NCBI RefSeq assembly: GCF_008831285.2 | Contig: NC_045146.1 | Span: 682,001-746,000 of the forward strand | Reading direction: 5' to 3' | DNA: 64,000 nucleotides | Origin: Nymphaea colorata | Lineage: Eukaryota > Streptophyta > Magnoliopsida > Nymphaeales > Nymphaeaceae | In this document: in pieces, positions 10,800 through 22,900 of the stretch | Numbering within the stretch: position 1 is the first letter of the stretch | Layout of the letters: the number at the start of each line of letters is the position of its first letter | Notes under the pieces: generated by a model | What the model saw: only the letters and a program-made list of their open reading frames with translations | Database searches by the model: none | What the model was told of the DNA's origin: nothing | Program-made: the position numbers and the translations under genes

Positions 10800-11545
10800 A
10801 TGGATACGGGTCGGGTCCTGCCGGCCCCGACCCGATCCGAAATTTTAACACAAAGGCGCGGGCGGGCGGCAAAATGATTTTTTTTTTTTTTAAAGCTGAT
10901 GAATCTGGATCGGGTCTGTCAAGACCCGACCCGGTCCGCCCGCCCGCTCGACCGCGCAAGCGATCGCGGCCGGCGTCTCCACCGCTCGCCTGCCGAACGG
11001 CAGGCGGGCGGTGGCCTTCCACCGGCAGGCCACCCAACTCCGTGGGTGGCCGCCGGCGGATGCCGCCAGAACGGCCGGCCATCGCCCACCAAAAATCGGC
11101 TGGTTTTCTCCTGTTTTGCAAATCTGCCCTTTCTGAAGTTGGGCGACTGTTGGACCGACGAAGAAGCCGCCGGCAGGCCATTGGGTGGCCGCGGGCGGGT
11201 CGCGCAAGGACGACGGTGTTCGGCCGTCGCCTAATGGCCGGCCGACGCCTACCAAGACGGTCGGAAACCGTCGCCCCTCCCTGCCGTCGCCTTCCCTGTT
11301 TCCCCTTTCCTTCTTCCTCTTTCATGGCGGCTGCGAAGGAGACGCGGAGGGCACCGACAGGCCACCCACGGCGTGGGTGGCCGCAAGCAGCGACGCGCCC
11401 CAACGGCCGGAGGCCCCCCATCGCCCAATGGCGACAGACGCCCCCGATCCTTTCTTCCCCTTCTCCGATCCTCCTCATTGCTGCAACGGAAGCCCGATGG
11501 CTTCCGTCGCACGCCCTCAACCCTTTTTTTTTTTTTTTTTTTGAA
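10800..11545 (-). other. GC-rich hairpin block in the leader of copia element 2
   Basis: About 0.7 kb of strongly GC-rich DNA has a T run at each plus-strand side (10878-10890 and 11524-11542). It contains perfect hairpins: 10987-11006 (9-bp arms CGCCTGCCG, loop 2), 11028-11051 (arms GGCCACCCA, interrupted loop) and 11360-11382 (arms GGCCACCCAC, loop 3). CGGGTC-type hairpins lie near 10806-10836 and 10911-10928. Overlapping frames on both strands encode Arg/Pro/Gly-rich low-complexity text with no recognised domain. RNA structure or a captured fragment is more likely than protein coding. Confidence 0.7.
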
Positions 11546-11630
11546 AACTCTTGCAGCAGAAAACAGGGGAAGAATCGAAGAGGGAAAAACGCCAAAAAAT
11601 CAACGATTCAATGAATCAACAATGAGCATA

Positions 11631-11643
11631 GGCTCTGATACCA
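11631..11643 (-). promoter_or_regulatory. primer binding site of copia element 2
   Basis: The minus strand reads TGGTATCAGAGCC two bases inside the 5' LTR. This is the standard complement of the initiator tRNA-Met 3' end used by plant copia elements to prime minus-strand DNA synthesis. Confidence 0.92.
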
Positions 11644-11645
11644 AT

Positions 11646-12119
11646 TGTTGGGATTTCTCCCCTTCATGCATACACAAAACCAAACGTATATGCCATAAAC
11701 AAAAACAAGATCATGCTCATGCTAAATCATTGAATTAAACAAAACCTTAGACTTAAAGCGGAAGCGTACCTGAATCCATCTAAAGAACTGGACGGTAGAT
11801 CGCGGTAGGATCTTCCAGGGTCTTTGCGGCGCGCTTGAGGTCTCTCTCAGATGGGGAAGAGCATAGAAACCAATGTTTCAGGCAACCATTGCACGACCCC
11901 AGTGACCACTATCATTTTATAATAAGGACAATTACGGATTCCACTCATCAAAGAGTCTGTAATTGCGTACTGGTATCTATACATTTCAAAATTACCCCAT
12001 ACTATCTAAAATGACGTAATATCCCAAAATGCAATCACTTAAGCGGATATTTACGTTAAGACAGTCATAATGTCTGAAATTCCTCATAGACATATGTCGG
12101 CCCACTAAATGATCTTACA
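11646..12119 (-). repeat. 5' LTR of copia element 2 (474 bp)
   Basis: Partner of the LTR at 6150-6629, lacking 6 bp near 11856. It carries the element's promoter; a minus-strand TATAAAA lies near 11909-11920. The duplication ATTTG follows at 12120-12124. Confidence 0.93.
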
Positions 12120-12269
12120 ATTTGTTCATAACAAGAAAGAATATAGAAAATTAAAAAATGCTGAATAACAAGAAAAAATACCAAGAATTAAAGAATGCTA
12201 ACCACAAGCCCTGATGGAACCAGAAAAAGCTAAAAGCAGGACTAAGCTATACATCAACAAAGCTACAAC

Positions 12270-12715
12270 TTACACAGATATGGGATCACCAGAAGTCACC
12301 ATTTCGTGGACAGCTCTAATCTGAGAGCCGGACTCCTGCAGATTGCTGCTGTCACCAATGTACCATTGAAACGACCTCTTCCATTTACCACAATTTGACG
12401 TAACAGAATTCTCTTGATCAATTGGAAATCTGACAACCATCTCCAATAGGGAACCGGACTCTCTGAAGGACTGCTGAGACCTTGAGAATACACCTTTTCG
12501 AACCGCAGCAACGGCTTGCTTACCTTGAATGACAGAAATGCCTCCCTCAAACAATCCACCCTGAAATCAGACTGATCTTCCAATACGGGCTGAAAATATT
12601 TGCCTTCGACCATGTCTGGCTCCATCTAAGAACCTGATCAGACGAGGTTTGCTTTGAGATGACCTCGATAGAGGCGTGCCAAACTTCTTGCTTTTCCTCA
12701 CCAATGGATCCACTC
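12270..12715 (-). pseudogene. possible decayed gene fragment, not identified
   Basis: Three overlapping minus-strand frames carry protein-like rather than low-complexity text. One is a 56-codon frame starting MSGSIGEEKQEVW near 12715. The second starts MEPDMVEGKYFQ at 12625 and reaches an in-frame GTAAGC donor-like site after REAFLSFK. The third runs 12554-12270 (SGSLLEMVVRFPIDQ). Their hand-over from frame to frame could mean exons or an old frameshifted gene or transposon piece. I do not recognise the family. Confidence 0.3.
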
Positions 12716-12799
12716 ATCCCTTTATGAAGAGCCTGCTTGTGGAAGGACCAAGTCTTCTAAACGACAATATTAAAGCACAAGAACCAACAAAAGCTTGAA

Positions 12800-15560
12800 C
12801 TCCTGATAATTGTTTTCTCCCTATCGAACATAGAGACTCAGAGCAGAAATCTCCATCAAGAGATTTTAAGACACCGAACCAGGTAACTACATACCTCCAG
12901 ACATGACTAGCGAAGGGACGAGAACCGACTATGCCACCAAAAGATGGTCCTGGAAAAGATCGTCAGAAAACTAGAGGAATTTGCATACATCTCACAAATA
13001 AAAATGCAAATAGGAGGAACAGGCATGGTGTTTATATTTTTATTCATTTGTAAAAATTCAAATAATTTCAGTGTGCCAAGATTGAAAGCTCCAATAGTCA
13101 ATTTATAAGGTCGACTATGTTAAATAAAACTGTCAGATTCGATTACCAAAATCTGGCAGGAAGTATCGGCTTCATAGACATCCCTGGATAACGACATCCG
13201 ATCTTGTCTTAAACAATATTTTTTTCTCTTACCAACTTGTCGTCCCTCATTTTAAAGTTATCTTGTTTCAAACTCTAGCACAGGCGGATAGGGGGTGCTA
13301 ACAAGTGTAGAACAAAAAACCATGTTGGTAATGATGTTTGATCTTGAGTCTTGACGACCACAAAAACTCACACCAGTAATCTTAAAATCCTTATAAAAGC
13401 GAATCTATATTTTTTGAACATATAGTTTTGAACATTACGAAAAGTGACAAGAAAATAATCAGAGTGAATAGATGGCAAATAAGTATAGATAAGCCAGGAT
13501 ATATCATAATGTATAATTGTATAAATGAATATGAAATATATATATTTAAGATATAAACAATGCATGAAAATTATCTGTCAATAAGATTTTATAAGGGTTT
13601 TAAAAATTTACAGTCTATGCATTTCTGACTCCTAGCTAGCAGTCTAGTGTAAACAATGTCTTCGTAATCTTTTTTGTTTTTAATATTTTCAAGCATTTCA
13701 TATTCACCTGTGTGGTTACATACATCTAAAAACATTAGAACATCAGAAGATACACACTTGGAGGCATAATTTAAATGTTCACACATGCAATCCACTACAC
13801 GCTTTTTGTTTCCATGTCTTCTGACCTATGCAGGGCCACCTTATAAATAAGTCCTAATGACTAGTGAGCGGAGATACTGGAATAAACCGTTTGAAGAATC
13901 CCTGTCTTCCAAACCTGGGTAATAAAAGAACCGAACGAAGTCAACAAGGCATGTCAATGCTCAGTTCATTAATTAATTCACTACAACATGAGCTGAGTCA
14001 GAAAACTCTGAGTAAGAATTCAAGGAGCACTAGGCTCATGTACATCATGAGTCAAGGTCGAGTTATCTCGTAACAAGCGTAACTTGTTTGAGATTAATTA
14101 TCTTGTGAACAGATTGATTTATATGACAGGCTCAGCTTCACCTTGAGGTCGTGGTTGCGATTTAATATCATCAGCTATATATAATCACAATTTGATGTTG
14201 AAACCTCAAGATGATTTTGCTATACCGATTAACATAAATTTAGAATACAAGTGATAGGGATATATGAGGATGTGTTTATGCCGGAGATGTTTTTATCAAG
14301 AGCATGTTCCTACAATTCCAATGGTAACTTCGATTAACATGAGTATAAACACAGTACCATTTATACCAGTACCAGAAGAAAGGAGAGTCATAGACAATAT
14401 TAGCTTCCTTATTGACGATTTTTTAAAAGAAGCTTTATGATACAAAATACCAGTACCATTTATACCAGTATCATTTTTCTTTTTCTTTTTTTGCATTTTT
14501 GCAAAACGTTATAGTTTACCATATTTTACATCACAAAATTGTAAGTAATTTATATAAATAATAATAATAACAATAATAGTAATAACAACAACAACTCTTG
14601 ATGGCTACCATATTTTTCACCTTTTTGAACAATATAAGAGATTAAAAAAATGTATAAAATGCAAAATTAATTAATAATTACTCTATAATTAGTAAATGAA
14701 ACACTCCATTTTAGCCAAAAACTTCTTGATAATCTCAAGTCAGCTTGTTTTAATGTACAGAATATTACTTCTAAGAGCATATGGTTCAACTAAAGAACAA
14801 GTTCTCAAATAAATTTTCAATTTCTTAATGTCAATGGACCTATATATCTATTAAAATTAACTAGCTACCTATAGTTATTATTATTATTTTTGTATTGCTA
14901 AAAATTTCCGCAAAAAAGTGCATTTGTAATGGTTAATTGCTTGGCCACGGTTTTCGGTACGATGGAATATATTTTTTGCATTAGTTTTTAGCGCCACAAA
15001 ATAAAAAATAACCAACTAGCTATACAAAGGTGGCCGACTGATTTGAGAGAAAGAAGGAGAGGTTGAAATTAGCTGGCTGCTAAAAGTTAATGGGTGACAC
15101 AATATTTAGGACCGTTGCTAAAAATACCAAGCCACATGAAGAATAGCAATAGTTTATGGTATAACCATGTTTATGTACATGACACTTCAATCTTGTCAAT
15201 GTTTTTGGTTGATTAAAATTTAAAAATTTATCCACAAAAAAATACTTATTACACTAGTATTAGCGACAATGTATGATACTAAAGCTGTTTATGATGGCTT
15301 TACCAATCATTTATTATCCTTTTAAGAGCACATTTTTAAGTTTTTAGCCATTCAACAACTGCACAGCATCTGATAGTATATATATATATATACTTGTATT
15401 GAAAATGGCCGACTAATGAGAAAACAACATTAGGTCATGGAACCAGTTGGCTAGCTGATTTTAATTTCGTTTATATATATAAACATGTATATATATACGC
15501 ATACGAAAACTCAGTACAATTTAAAAAATTTATACTATTAACACAAAAAAAAATTGTGAT
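12800..15560. other. intergenic DNA, no gene seen
   Basis: AT-rich, with scattered simple repeats such as (TA)n near 15379. A direct repeat AGTACCATTTATACCAGTA occurs at about 14354 and 14452. One dispersed repeat copy (14852-15048) is listed separately. The short reading frames have no protein-like composition or recognised motif. Confidence 0.5.
14852..15048 (+). repeat. dispersed repeat, copy 1 (partner near 26.9 kb)
   Basis: About 200 bp is alignable with 26875-27090. Shared phrases include CAGCTACCT/TAGCTACCT, AAAAAGTGCATTTG, AATTGCTTGG and CTACGGTTTTC/CCACGGTTTTC. It is probably a non-autonomous transposon family. No convincing terminal inverted repeats or target duplication were found. 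Confidence 0.6.
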
Positions 15561-16922
15561 CCTTTCTCTTTCCCCCAAACTCCCGGTTTCTTCCGCGTGG
15601 ACATCTCCACTCGTCTCGCGGGGAAACGGTAGGGGAAGGGAAATGGTACATTTTTTGCGACGCATCGAACCCAAGTCGCCAAACTTACTGTCGTAAACAG
15701 TGAGACCCACACCGGTAACCCATCGATCTCGCCTCACCGGCAGCAGCCACTTACCAACCTCGCATTGGCGTTCGAGCTATTCCAATCTTCCACCCGCCGG
15801 TGAGAGGTAAGGATCTCCCTCTCTCTCCTTTCCTCCCTCTCCCTCTCTCTTCTCTCGCTGGTGAGAGGTCCCTGTGATGAACGGGCCCTGGAAGTGCAGA
15901 GGCCAAACGGTTTTCAGAAATCTTTCAATCGTTTTTTCTGTTTTGAAGCATGGATTACATAGTGGGAAGCCTGGTTTAGCATTTTGTGAGTAATTCATCA
16001 CAAACATAAAAACCAGATTTCATCGACGGAAAAATCAAGTTTTCACCGGTTTTCGCCGTTTCTGCAACCGGCAGTAACTGCTGGATTTTCGATTGATTAT
16101 GAGTTTTTCGCCGGATGTGATGGGGATTTTTCTTAGTGCTCTAGCATCGAGTTTACAAGGTACTCACTCATCAAACACCCAAATACCTCTTAACTCATTC
16201 TTTTTTCTGGTTTATCAAACATGCCTTGATTTTCGGACTAGGTGAAATTTCCCCTCTTTGACCGTTTGCTGGGTGAACTTTCTCTATAAATCTTTTCCCT
16301 CTAAAACAGGAAGTGCAATCAGACGCTGCATGAAGGAAGCTGCCATTGAAAGTGCAGTAGGTTCCACCAGCAGTTTTTTTTTTTTTTTAATTTTATTTTT
16401 TCAAATATCTCTTATATGCCATCACAGCCCCTCCGTTTGTTGGCCATGGACTGCCGATTGTGAAACAAGGCTGCGGCGTTAGCCTCTATCTGTGTGCATC
16501 GACAGCCATGGCTGACGAACAGAGAGAGAGAGATGTACCGTGTACGTGGGAAACATGATAAGGGAAACAATAAGACAGAAATCCCACCTCATTCACTAAA
16601 CAATAATTGGGATTTTATCCATTTACTTTTCTTCTTATCATATGGTTATGCATTTTGCATTTTTGTTGGTTTTGGTTATCTTGTAAATTAAGAAAGCCAA
16701 ATACGGCTAATAAGTTGAGAAACTTTATTTTATTATGCTCTAGAAACATGTAACAACTTATGTAATATTCGTGTACAAGGTGGTGTTGTCAAATGACTCA
16801 AATCAGTCTTAGCTAAAAAATATTGTTAGTCTTTGTGAATTTATGCCTGTGATATATTTAACTTAATGAGAGGAAAACTCATAATCCCGTGGTTCTTATG
16901 ATCACATGTTCACGACTTTCAG
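15560..16922 (+). promoter_or_regulatory. putative promoter, 5' UTR and UTR intron of the USE1 gene
   Basis: A TATA-rich stretch at 15468-15500 is followed by a GC-richer segment (about 15590-15806) that ends in a good donor (GAGAG, then GTAAGG at 15807). A matching acceptor (TTTCAG ending 16922) sits eight bases before the USE1 start codon. This fits a non-coding first exon plus a 1.1-kb UTR intron. A further exon-like piece with acceptor and donor lies near 16311-16350. Caution: on the minus strand, 15662-15670 matches a pol III B box, so part of the GC-rich segment may be repeat-derived. Transcript evidence is not available here. Confidence 0.4.
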
Positions 16923-16930
16923 GTTTAACA

Positions 16931-19900
16931 ATGGGACTAAATAAAACAGAAATAAATCTGAGGAGGTTGCTTCGTTTTGCTCCTAAGCAGCAGAATCCAT
17001 CAAAACTTGTGCATGTAAGTTTTTTCTTGTAGGCTCGTTCCCCCATCTGATCTTGATTAGTCTTTTTCATGTGTTCATCGTTGTGATTTGTTTTTTGCTC
17101 ATATTTTGTTGAACTTTAAATACTGTTATGATGTCAATCTCTTTATCTAGCTAACTTGATGAAATTCAAATAATCTCGATCACTGGGATACTCCATTCTG
17201 ATACCCATTCTATGTCTTTTTAAAAGGTTATATTGGACACTTGATAAAAATGCTCCTATTGCTTCATTTTCAACCATATATCCCTGTGGGCAACAATTGC
17301 TTGTTTCAATGAGAGAAGTAAAGTTTACAACAATCAGGATGATGCTTCATTGTTTGTTGAGGCTTGGTTTGTTTCAGTTAAGGTTCACTATTAAAAACCA
17401 TAAGTTGATTGGGTAAAGCATTCTGATCTCAATGATGGTGAACATTTACTGCAAGTTAAATGGTGACTGCTACACACACACACACATATATGAATAGAGG
17501 GACAGAGAGAGAGCCCATTAACTGTTACTCTGTTCTCATGCGACATAGGGTGACAGCATTTGTATCTAATCATTGTTTCCCTCGATATGCTTTCTATTTC
17601 TTATCATTACTTTCCTTACTGAAACTTCTATTTCCTTTAGTTATTGCAATTTTTTTGGGCTAAACTGCTGCTGTCAATAGTCAAAAGTAGCATACGGATG
17701 GGGCACTTGTAAGGGACTCATATTCGCTTGGTGAACATATTAGGTGTCTCATTTCCCATGTTAGTTCTTAGGCCTTAGCCCTTTTTATCCTAAAGCGGGC
17801 AATTCTTAAGGCAACAAGGTGGGAATGTTTGCACTTGTTTTTGGTTGCATGGCTGCAAGGGTCTTAAAAAATATCTGTGCCTCTGGTTGTCTCCAACATA
17901 CAAAAACCTAGCTTTTTAGTTTACATAAATGATTTGTTTGGAATCTTTGGGATATTAAAAGTCAGGGTTTACTTCATGGTGCAATGCTGAGGTCTAATGC
18001 TTTTATTTACATAAGATGCTTCTGATTTTTCAGCATTGGCAGTATCTTTATCTGATACAGATTACTTGGTCTCTTCATGGATGATTGCCAATGCATATGT
18101 TTGTAACTTTCTTTCTTGTGCATTTTTTCATTTGTTCTTGCAGTATGTTGCTACCTCAAGGGAACTATTAGAACAGTTGAAGAAAGATAGTGCATCAGAT
18201 GGCTTACCAAGGTTTGTTTGATGTTCACTTTCTCAGTTGCATTTACTATTGGTTGATGGTATTGCTTAGCATGATTTCCATTTTTAGAAAAAATAAAATT
18301 GGTTTGTAAAACCTACTGTGGTCATGATTGCATTTAAAGGTGCTGAATTTTTTCTAAAATTTCTTATTTTGGATTTTGGAACCTTTTTTGATGGCATTAT
18401 TTACTTGAATGCAATACTAAAATGGTTAAAGTCATTGATTTTCCTCTTTTTGTGTCTTTTCACTAAACATTTGTTATTGACATTTGGTGAAACATTCCAG
18501 TCTACAACCAAATTTTAAAGCATATTAGCATGCAGAAGCTTTTCTTCACTAAAAAGTTACAATCATAGTATAATTATACAAAGTTTTGGTGAGGTTTTCC
18601 TTGGTAGCTTTTCAAAGCATGACTTTTCTAACAAAGATCTTGGAAGCTTTAAAACTTGAAACAATCTATGAATGAACCAAGTTATGAGATGATAGTTTTA
18701 TAGTATTTTTTCCAAATATATTAAGAGCAACTAGAAAATTCCATAAAGTATTAAAGAAACAGAATGGAAAAAAAAATCCATATTTAAGGACATGAAAGGG
18801 AGATCTATGAAGACATCAGGAAGGATTTGAGGATGTATCTCTGGATAATAACATCATATTTTAGTTCTTGGCTAGATGTAATACTATTTTGGTATTTTGT
18901 CAACAATATTAGCTGGCTTATGTCATGGTGTTTTTAGAAAGTTGGCCACGTTGCTGGTTGTGATGGTAATGACATTCTTGTGCAATATGACATGCATCTT
19001 TATATGAGGATAGGCAAAAGGTGTGTGTATGAAGGTTTCTAGTCAGTTTTTTTTTCCCCATTTTTCTTCATGCTACCTATGGGAATGTAGCTGATGAATG
19101 TTATGCATGTTTTTCTTGAATACCATAAATGTATGATTTGAATAAGTTTGCTTGTGGTTGTCGTGTGATGATAAATGGCAATCTTGTTGGAGTTTCACCT
19201 TAAAAATTTTTGTTGGCACTATTTCGCTTGTTGGTATTGATAGGGTTTAAGCTTTCAAGAACATCATTTGTTTTGGGTCCAAACAAATATTAATGCAGTG
19301 ATCTAGTGATTTCAATTAGATTGTTCCTGCAATATGAACTAGAAAGACCAATGATTTAGAGCAATCTTATTTGATTTTTCTTGAGTTTGCCTACCATTTT
19401 GATGTCTAAGATAACTGAATTGATATGATTGAAAACTTGAGAGTGCAACAAGATACTTGTGGAAAGACCAAAACATACGTTCTGTTCTATTGTAGATTTC
19501 CCCTTTGGCATTTCAAATAACATAATGAACAAGTTTATGCAAAGGACATGAAACTGTAAGAATCTTCACAAAGTACTTGTCTCTCCGTATGCAAAACAGA
19601 TATGTTGAGAAGAGAGGATGAAAGAAGACGATGGAGGAAAGGGAGCAGCCGGCTTAACTCAGCCCTGCGTTCCTTAATCTTTAATTAAAGAATAACCCTA
19701 ATAGGGTACAACAGATTTGTACATAAAAAGATAAAAAATTACAAGAGAGCCACCGCCTAGTAACTTTAGGCGTGTGGATATAAGGAGAATGGATCGGGTC
19801 TGAACAGACCCGATCCCCATACGCTAACAGCTCCCCTCAAGTTGTGCATGAGATTTGATCATGCACAACTTGTTCTTCAAATCCCAAAAATGCTGCCCTG

Positions 19901-22900
19901 TGAGACCTTTGGTAAAAAGATCAGCTATCTGTTCATTGGTAGATATATAAGTAGGCAAGATCTCGGCTTCTTCAACCTTCTGTCGAATGAAATGTTGATC
20001 AATCTCTATATGTTTGGTGCGATTATGCAAAATGGGATTGAAAGCAATTTTTATCGCACTTTGATTGTCACATAGTAATGATGACCGAACAATAGGAAGA
20101 TTGAGCTCTCCAAGTAAATGACGTAACCATGACGCTTCAGCCGTCCCTGCAGCCATTGCTCTATATTCTGCCTCAGTGCTAGATCGTGCAACAGCACGCT
20201 GCTTCTTACTGCTCCAACAAATGAGATTAGAATCAAGAAAGAGACAGAAACCTGAAACTGATCGTCGGTCATCGGGATCGCCTGCCCAGTCGGCATCAGT
20301 ATATGTATATATGCTATGTCCAAGAGAAACATTGGAACATTTGGTGTAGACTAGTCCATCTCCAAGAGTAGCTTTGAGATACCGTAGGATCCGCTTAGCA
20401 GCATCCATATGTCCTTCAGTGGGTGCATGCATGAACTGAGAAATCTGATTTACAGCATATACTATGTCTGGGCGAGTAAAGGTAAGGTATTGTAACATAC
20501 CAACAATGCTGCGATAGAATGTGGGATTGGAATATGCAGCAGTTCCATCAGAGGCAGTCAATTTAGTATTCAGAACACTAGGGGTAGTGATGGGTTTGCA
20601 ATTAGTCATACCTGCCCTATCCAAAACATCAAGGGTATACTTGTGCTGTGTAAGAGTCAAACTATCATTTGTCCTGTCAAGTTCGACACCCAAAAAATAT
20701 CGTAATTCTCCCAGATCCTTCATCTTGAACTCTTGCTTCAACATACCTTTAACATAAGATATATGTGAAGAAGAATTCCCAGTTATAACAATATCATCAA
20801 CATAGATAAGTAACCAGGTGGTAGCTTCTCCAGTGCGATAGATAAACAAAGAGTGATCGAGAGAGCTTCGGAGAAAACCAATTTGTTGTATGTGATGAGA
20901 AAAACGATCAAACCATGACCTAGAAGCTTGCTTCAACCCATATAGAGACTTGTGTAATTTGCAAACCCATTTTTGAGAATCATGAGTAGTGTAGCCGGGA
21001 GGTTGCTCCATGTATACCTCTTCCTTAAGAATTCCATGAAGAAAAGCATTTTTGACATCTAACTGATAGAGAGGCCATCCATACGAGACTGCAAGAGAAA
21101 TAATGACACGGATTGTTCCCATCTTGATGACTGGACTGAATGTTTCATCATAATCTTCCCCATATTGCTGAGTGAAACCGCGCGCCACAAGTCGTGCTTT
21201 ATACCGATCAATGCTACCATCTGGTTTATATTTCAGTTTATAAACCCATTTGGATCCCACAACATTCTTATCAACTGGACGAGGGACAATCTGCCAAGTC
21301 TGACATTCATGCAAGGCTGCCATTTCCTCATTCATAGCTTCAACCCAACATTTTTCCTTACTCGCATTGTGATAAGATGTTGGTTCCACCTTTTTGCTGA
21401 CTTCTGTCATAAACAGCTGAAAATCCAAAGAAAAACTGTTATAGCTCACCCATCTATCAATAGGATGTCGCACGCGTTGTGATTGGCGTGGAACTGCAGT
21501 AGGAACTGATCGCCTAGAATACACCAGGCCTGAGAACCGATTATGCATAGGTGGCTCACTGGGCTGAGAAGATGAAGGCATGCTGTCCAAGGAAGTAGTG
21601 CTGCTCAAGGAACTACTTACAGATGTCTCGGGCTCATTAACAACTTGCTCATTGTGCTCAGTCAACATTGCTGCCCCTTGTCTTAAGATTTCAGCATGAA
21701 GCCAAGTATCATAAACTTCATTTTTGTCCTTGAGTGTCACAGAAGTAGCCTTGGGATCCTGTAACCTGTTCTCATCAAATACAACATGCCGTGAAATATG
21801 TACACGCCCAGTTTTAGGATTGTAACACCTATAACCCTTGTAATTTTCAGCATACCCTATAAATCTACATAAAACAGCACGATCTTGAAATTTGTTTCGC
21901 AAGGAAACATCAACATGCACATAGCACACACATCCAAAAACACGCAACTCCTCATAACGTGGCTGCTCTTGGTGTAAAAGAAAAAATGGTGATTTTCCAT
22001 CAAGCAAAGCCAATGGCAATCGATTTATAACATGTACAGCCGTATGGAAAGCCTCGGTCCACAATGTCATAGGTAAGTCTGTTTCATGCATCATGCTAAG
22101 TGCACTTTCAACAATATGCCTATGTTTCCTTTCAGCAATTCCGTTTTGCTGAGGTGTATGCGGACATGAAATTTGTCTAGTGATCCCATTATCTAGTAAG
22201 TACTCAGTAAATTCATTAGAAATAAATTCACCACCACCATCACATTGAAAATGCACAATATTACTGGAATATTTATTTTGAAGTAAGGCATGAAATTGAG
22301 TGAATAGGCGAAAAACTTCTGATTTCTGTTTCATGAAATGGATCCAAGTATATCGGGAATATGAGTCAACAAAAATGACATAGTATCTACTCCCAGAAGA
22401 AGAAGGAACTGGAGCAGGCCCCCAAACATCAGAATATATGGTGTCAAAAACCTTTGGAGCTCTTTTATTTATTAATTGAAAAGGAAGGGCATGGCTCTTA
22501 CAGATATGACAACTCGAGCACATGCTGGACTCACTGACAGAACTCAGACTGGACTTATCTAAGAGCCCGTCTGCAACAACACTTCGAACAAAAGATTGAC
22601 TACAATGAGCTAACCGACCATGCCAAATGGATGGTTTATTATACTCTGTGACATTGACTTCACTATGACTTGGAAAACATGAATCGGAAGGGTGAGATTT
22701 TGACATCTGTGGAGCTCCTTCAAGGACATACATATCTCCTTTGCGAGTGCCCTCAGCGAATGTCTTCTTGGTTCGAGCATCCTTGACATAAACAGAAGAG
22801 GGTGTGAATTCAACAGAGGATTGAGTATCATCAATAAGCTTGGACACTGAAATAATATTTTTCTTGACACTTGGAACAACAAGAACATTTTTTAATGGAA

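Larger units (their letters stand above)
6145..12124 (-). mobile_element. Ty1/copia LTR retrotransposon 2, complete ends, internally deleted
   Basis: The element lies on the minus strand, 6150-12119 (5,970 bp), flanked by ATTTG at 6145-6149 and 12120-12124. It has two LTRs of 480 and 474 bp, a tRNA-Met-type primer site next to the 5' LTR (right side) and a polypurine tract next to the 3' LTR (left side). The 1.8-kb leader carries a minisatellite and a GC-rich hairpin block. Gag is largely open. Pol is collapsed: the integrase catalytic core and the first half of RT are missing. The LTRs differ at about 16 places by eye (one is a 6-bp gap), mostly transitions, so the insertion is moderately young. 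It could move only with proteins from another element. Confidence 0.93.

Noticed and set aside
10636-11738. Arg/Pro-rich frames of up to 319 codons in the leader of element 2
   Set aside because: They cross the minisatellite and the hairpin block, exist on both strands and have low-complexity composition. They are part of the untranslated leader.
15471-15737. Minus-strand frame of 88 codons upstream of USE1
   Set aside because: It lies in the promoter/UTR segment and has no recognised motif; the minus-strand pol III-like sequence there explains its composition better.
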